Assembly: GCA_019009955.1 (NCBI GenBank)
Contig: CM032228.1
Coordinates: 174,354,001 to 174,418,000, forward strand
Direction: 5' to 3'
Source of the DNA: Riptortus pedestris
Taxonomy: Eukaryota > Arthropoda > Insecta > Hemiptera > Alydidae
DNA: 64,000 nt
The notes beneath the pieces were generated by a model. The model had not been told where the DNA came from and searched no databases. It was given only the letters and a program-made list of their open reading frames with translations. The position numbers were made by a program, and so were the translations under genes. Below are positions 60,090-64,000 of the stretch, in pieces (within the stretch, counting starts at the first letter, position 1; every line of letters begins with the position of its first letter).

Positions 60090-60137
60090 TGCATTTGGGT
60101 AATCTGCTTAGTTTGTGCAGCCCTTGCGTGATGGAGG
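60090..60137 (+). mobile_element. HINE-like 3' end
   Basis: GGGTAATCTGCTTAGTTTGT, GCAGCCCTTGCGTGATGGA. The hairpin arm GTGCAG has one change from ACGCAG. Confidence 0.6.
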
Positions 60138-60655
60138 CTTTGTACGTCTGATGTAGAATTGCACCTGAATTATCCACTTAGATTACTCATAACCTGAGTG
60201 ACTGCACAACTTTATAGAGATTAGTACGTGCCATACAAAGTTAAAATAATCAAATCTTAGAATATACATTCTTAGAAAAAAAAAATGAAACTCGCAATAT
60301 AATAAAGTGAATTATGATAAAATAAAAAGTTGTATATTCTATTGTGCAATTTGATATAAGAGGGAAGGTTTGTTCATGGCTTTGTATCAAAAAGTGCAAA
60401 TCAGCTAACATTAAAACAGTAAAAGTAACAACAGCAATTATAAATGAATAGTCAGCTACAAAATGGTGTCGTGCCCTAATTTAAGAGAGCGTGTATTTCC
60501 TTCTTAATTCGTCTTAATTTGAAGGATCGTTTATGCCTGGGAACAAGAAAATGTTTCATTATCATGCCGCTCGGTGACAAAACCGTCATTCCTTCACATT
60601 TTTATATTAATTGTAAATCTTTGTTGTGAGTGGATTGGTTTCTGTGTGTGTGTGT

Positions 60656-60709
<54 letters not shown>

Positions 60710-61039
60710 TTGTGTTTGCCATTGTCTTCAAGGGCCTTCTTATGTATTTCATGCGAAATGACATATAACATATGCCATTATCATTAATCGTGTTGTATTA
60801 AACCACCGAACATGAATATTAAATATTTCAATATTTACATTTGACGTATTTGAAAAATAAAATCTATTTTTAACAAATTATTTAAAGTTTTCAGTATTAA
60901 AATAAATTAATCAATGCCTTTGTCAGCTTGTGATGGAGAGGATGAAGGGTCTAACTTCAGACGGCCCCAACAAAATAGGCGTGTCCTAACAAAATCAATT
61001 CACATATTTATTTTTAGCTGGTGGTGAGGGTGATGAATC
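60138..61039. other. Intergenic stretch with a (TG)n tract
   Basis: The TG microsatellite spans 60643-60708; otherwise AT-rich with no gene seen. Confidence 0.4.
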
Positions 61040-61145
61040 ATTAATCACAAAACATTTTTATGGCTCCTCACAATTTTATTTCTTATAAACGCTGAGCGCT
61101 TTCGGGGACTAAATCCCCATCCTCAGAGCGTCAGAGCGTAGGGCG
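61040..61145 (-). other. Penelope-like element trace with a hammerhead-like fold
   Basis: The minus strand reads GCTCTGAGGATGGGGATTTA, GTCCCCGAAAGCGCTCAGCG, TTTATAAG. It contains CTGANGA (CTGAGGA), a GGGGA/TCCCC stem, GAAA and a short CGC/GCG stem, the order of a hammerhead ribozyme core. One extra U follows CTGAGGA and stem I is not evident. Penelope-like elements are known to carry such motifs. Confidence 0.4.
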
Positions 61146-61164
61146 ATCCTATAGACTTGCTACC

Positions 61165-61790
61165 AGGCTAAACCCTGCCGATGCACTCGATGATAGTTAA
61201 TGACCACTCTTGATGTCTTGGACCTGTTTGGTACAGCTGTCTTGGCCTGACGTTGGCTTCGTTGAAATTATATGGCGAGAGGTATACCACTGTTCCCTTC
61301 AATCCGGTAAAACTGAAATTTATTTGAAATTTATTTTGTCTGTTCTACCTGTTGCTGCACAGAGAACCGACGACTGTCCGACGACTTCCCAAGACCGGTA
61401 CGACCAGTACGATGGCAAGGACCAACAGACCTCACTACTAGACTAGTAGACCTACTGGAACAATAGACACACAAGCTCCGACACACCTACACACAGTCTT
61501 CTAAAATACAACACGCAAACTGACACTTAAACAATAACACACCTATCTCTATTTACTAACCCTCAGGGGCAAGGGAGTTGTCCTCCAACAAGAGGTTTAT
61601 AGACTTGAGCCTGTCCATAGGACGATGACCTCCTTCTTGCCCCGCAGACGTACCTCATACGGCCCTAGATACTACTAGACGGCTCTAGGGGACGCCTAAC
61701 TGAATCGTCACAAAGGTCCTTCTGGAAGGCATTGCCACCATCGTTAAAAGGTAGCAGTTACCCTCGGAAGCCGGCAGCTGTCCCACTATG
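61165..61790 (-). pseudogene. Ty3/Gypsy retrotransposon fragment (integrase C-terminus)
   Basis: On the minus strand about 61665-61604 reads GPYEVRLRGKKEVIV followed, after a one-base frameshift, by MDRLKS. This is the GPY module and terminal HxDRLK of a Gypsy integrase. GC content is clearly higher than the surroundings over the whole block, as expected for a recently acquired or less decayed insertion. LTR ends were not found. Confidence 0.6.
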
Positions 61791-62329
61791 CATCGAGTGC
61801 TAATGCAGAAGAGTTTATTTACAGTCTCCAGGATATGGCTACTAATCCAATTATTTTTAAGAACGATTCACAACAACTTTGTGGATCAAAGAGCAAACAC
61901 GAACACCAATTTTGAATATGTGCATGTTTTAAAAGGGAATATGTCAATTTTCTTATATCAAATATTATGCGGGCAAATTCGTTCAAATACATTCTTGTGT
62001 AAAGATGTTTTTTCTAATAAATAAGACTAGACAGTATTATGTATAAAATGATGAATAACTCTAAATATTTTGTATTGGTTCATGCCAGTATTTCCTTGAT
62101 ATGTTAGTTAAAGAGGGATAATTGTTTGATCCCTTTTTACACTAACATCCATCAAATATTCTTAAGAAATGTGTATTTTTATCAACACTTTTTAGTTTGA
62201 AGAATTCCGTTATGTAGTCGTTATATTATGCACTCAGCCATTTGTAGTGCCGCACGTGTGTTTGCTAAATGGTTCTAGTTTATATCCATTAAGATAAATG
62301 AAATAGCTCACTTTAATGTTTTTTATATA
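61791..62329. other. Intergenic stretch, no gene seen
   Basis: AT-rich; no assignment. Confidence 0.3.
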
Positions 62330-62550
62330 CTAGGATAAGGTCACCCAGCGTTGCTCGGAAAATAAAATATGATTTATTTTTTTTTTAGAAAGGATTTTCT
62401 ATGCATCAATATTATTTCTCTTCTCAGTTCAATAGCGAACTTTTAGAATTTTTTAGCCTTGAAGATTTAAAAAGGAAACAAATACCATCATTCTTAGGTA
62501 CCATTACAGAGGTAGCTTTGCTCGGAAAATATGTGTTCTGAACAATGAGT
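62330..62550 (-). mobile_element. 3' end of a second Helitron family
   Basis: The minus strand ends CCGAGCAACGCTGGGTGACC, TTATCCTAG followed by T: a hairpin (CC.AGC/GCT.GG, one mismatch) 11 nt before CTAG. A related word (AGCTTTGCTCGGAAAATATG) recurs near 62516. The left-hand terminus of the element was not found, so the right coordinate is a guess. Confidence 0.55.
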
Positions 62551-62849
62551 ATCAATGTTATTCCTTGCAAGACTTTAATAAAAGCTAGGTATTTACTTTT
62601 CCTGCCTGTGTATTTACATTTATTACCTTTACAGCTGGGAACTCGAATAAGCGATATACCATTTTCGAGACTGGAAGAATAATCGTTAATTGGTTTCTAC
62701 TCAATACCAATTCATTGTTCAAAACATTGAGCCATAAAAATATCATCATAGAACCATTTTTTATTGTAAACTTTGAACGTATAAAAATTTTTATTACACA
62801 AAATCGGCCCAAGTACAGCAATTTTAGCTATTTTATGCATTTAATAGCC

Positions 62850-62925
62850 ACAGCGTGGCTCAGACGTTAGAGGTCTAGACTGTAACCCAAAGATTGTGAG
62901 TTCGACAACTGGACCCCCATTTTTT
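62850..62925 (+). repeat. tRNA-like SINE fragment, different family
   Basis: GTGGCTCAGACGTTAGAGG resembles an A box, and GATTGTGAGTTCGACAACTG a B box; CTAGACTGTAACCCAAAG lies in the anticodon position. Stems are too weak for a functional tRNA. Confidence 0.5.
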
Positions 62926-64000
62926 TTGACAAGTTGAAACATACTTGTAAAAAAGAGCTCATTATTATTAAAATTACTATATTGTATATCCGAAGAAAGA
63001 AGCTTCGTATTCATGATGGTACATAGTACGCTCTATTATGAGGAACATGTAAACGCAACAATTTTAATAAAAAGCAGACAAAAGTAGGTACACTTCTCCA
63101 GCAATTTTATTCCCCTTTAACATTGTTTCTTTTTTAAAAAAAACATTTAATAAGTTTAAACAAATTCGCATTACTGAGGCTAACACAATATTATTAAAAG
63201 AGTAAATATTAAATGTCGTGTAAGGCATTGCCATATGAAGTTTAATGAGTATTTAATATATATTGGATTCAACATTACATGATAATTAATTTTTAGGTCC
63301 AGCTTGAAGCGCATATCACCAGTACATTTATTATGAGAAAAATTACTACAAATCTCAGTATTTTGCTTCTTTAGCTTTCTGGCAACTATGGCAAGCTCAA
63401 TACATTTCTAGGGTATAAACTGAATATACGTGAAAATAAAAAAATAATTAAAAGATCAATTCAATGATCGATGACTCTTCATTATTTAAAACATTATGGA
63501 CAATGTAAATAATAATCATTGATAGTATACATAATTATTAATCAACAGCTTCCTCTTTAGTCGGCCCGAGCCGACAGTCCAAATATTGCAACATGAATAA
63601 TTCTAAACATTGAACCATTTGAATGTTCTAATAACTCACTTTTCATGACTTAATTTAGATTACGAAAGCGAGGTAAAACGTTCACATACGCCTAAAAACA
63701 CAACGTTATTTTTCATGATATGCCATTATCAAATAAAGTTTAATGAATCCTTATCAATTGGTATATACTTCGTTAATGCTACTTAAAAACTCAGTCTAAA
63801 GTAATATTTAGCAGAAAAAGATCAGAATACTAATTTTTGAATTTTTGTTTTAATCGCCTTTACAATATAATTTATTTGTGAAAATATCAATGCAGTCTAA
63901 AGACCATTCCGGCTTTCCTAAAGAACAATTATTGAGGTAATTCAATTTGATGAATGCAACGTTTAAATTGTAGGCTCAAGTTATACGTTTATGAGCAAAT
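62926..64000. other. Intergenic AT-rich stretch to the window end
   Basis: No gene, repeat family member or clear hairpin recognised. Confidence 0.35.

Noticed and set aside
62850..62925. Possible functional tRNA gene
   Set aside because: Acceptor and T stems do not pair well; it looks like a SINE fragment.

Overview
The window is AT-rich animal nuclear DNA, almost certainly from an insect. The evidence is spliced genes with GT-AG introns and arthropod-style TATA/TCAGT core promoters, a recognisable Roundabout (Robo) receptor gene, and a repeat load typical of insects: mariner, piggyBac, Helitrons, a DINE-1-like family, a tRNA-derived SINE, LINE fragments and a Ty3/Gypsy fragment. The exact order cannot be fixed from sequence alone. 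No prokaryotic, viral or CRISPR features are present.

Region 1 (1-18.8 kb, + strand) holds the 3' half of a robo gene in eight coding exons: part of one fibronectin type III (FN3) domain, the membrane-proximal FN3, the transmembrane segment and a cytoplasmic tail with CC0-like and CC1 tyrosine motifs. No clear CC2 or CC3 is seen, which resembles the robo2/robo3 (leak) class. Exon phases are compatible throughout and the tail ends in an isolated exon after a 7.8 kb intron. The introns carry a LINE endonuclease fragment, SINEs, several terminal-inverted-repeat elements, a piggyBac relic, and an internally deleted mariner inserted in the TA microsatellite of another element.

Region 2 (18.8-38 kb) is gene-poor. 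It holds two short secreted-protein genes (21.3-21.7 kb minus, 28.7-29.0 kb plus) and a two-exon gene on the minus strand (33.7-37.2 kb) for a 273-residue secreted Gln/Pro-rich protein with a C-terminal coiled coil. Many copies of one repeat family lie between them: inverted GCAGATTTCCC motifs, a central (TA)n tract, a 3' hairpin ACGCAG-CCC-CTGCGT and an end at GAC followed by T. This is the architecture of DINE-1/Helentron-associated elements (called HINE-like below).

Region 3 (38-49 kb) holds more HINE-like copies, a broken GNL1 GTPase fragment, a LINE 3' coding fragment, an 18/36-bp minisatellite and a textbook Helitron (45036-46374: TC start, hairpin plus CTAG end, A/T target).

Region 4 (49.2-58.4 kb) is a nearly continuous array of five Helitrons and a fragment of the same family. 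Each full copy carries three ~290-300 bp internal monomers, and most copies abut through TA microsatellite. One copy is split by a non-autonomous piggyBac with intact TTAA duplication. Region 5 (58.5-64 kb) has degenerate HINE-like copies, a hammerhead-like/Penelope-like motif, a Gypsy integrase C-terminal fragment, a second Helitron 3' end and a tRNA-like SINE fragment.

The strongest material for follow-up is the two rolling-circle-type repeat families: how Helitrons use TA microsatellite as landing sites, the hairpin-arm inversion in one Helitron terminator, and the DINE-1-like family. After these come the orphan secreted genes. All homology calls are from reading protein motifs by eye; no database search was run.
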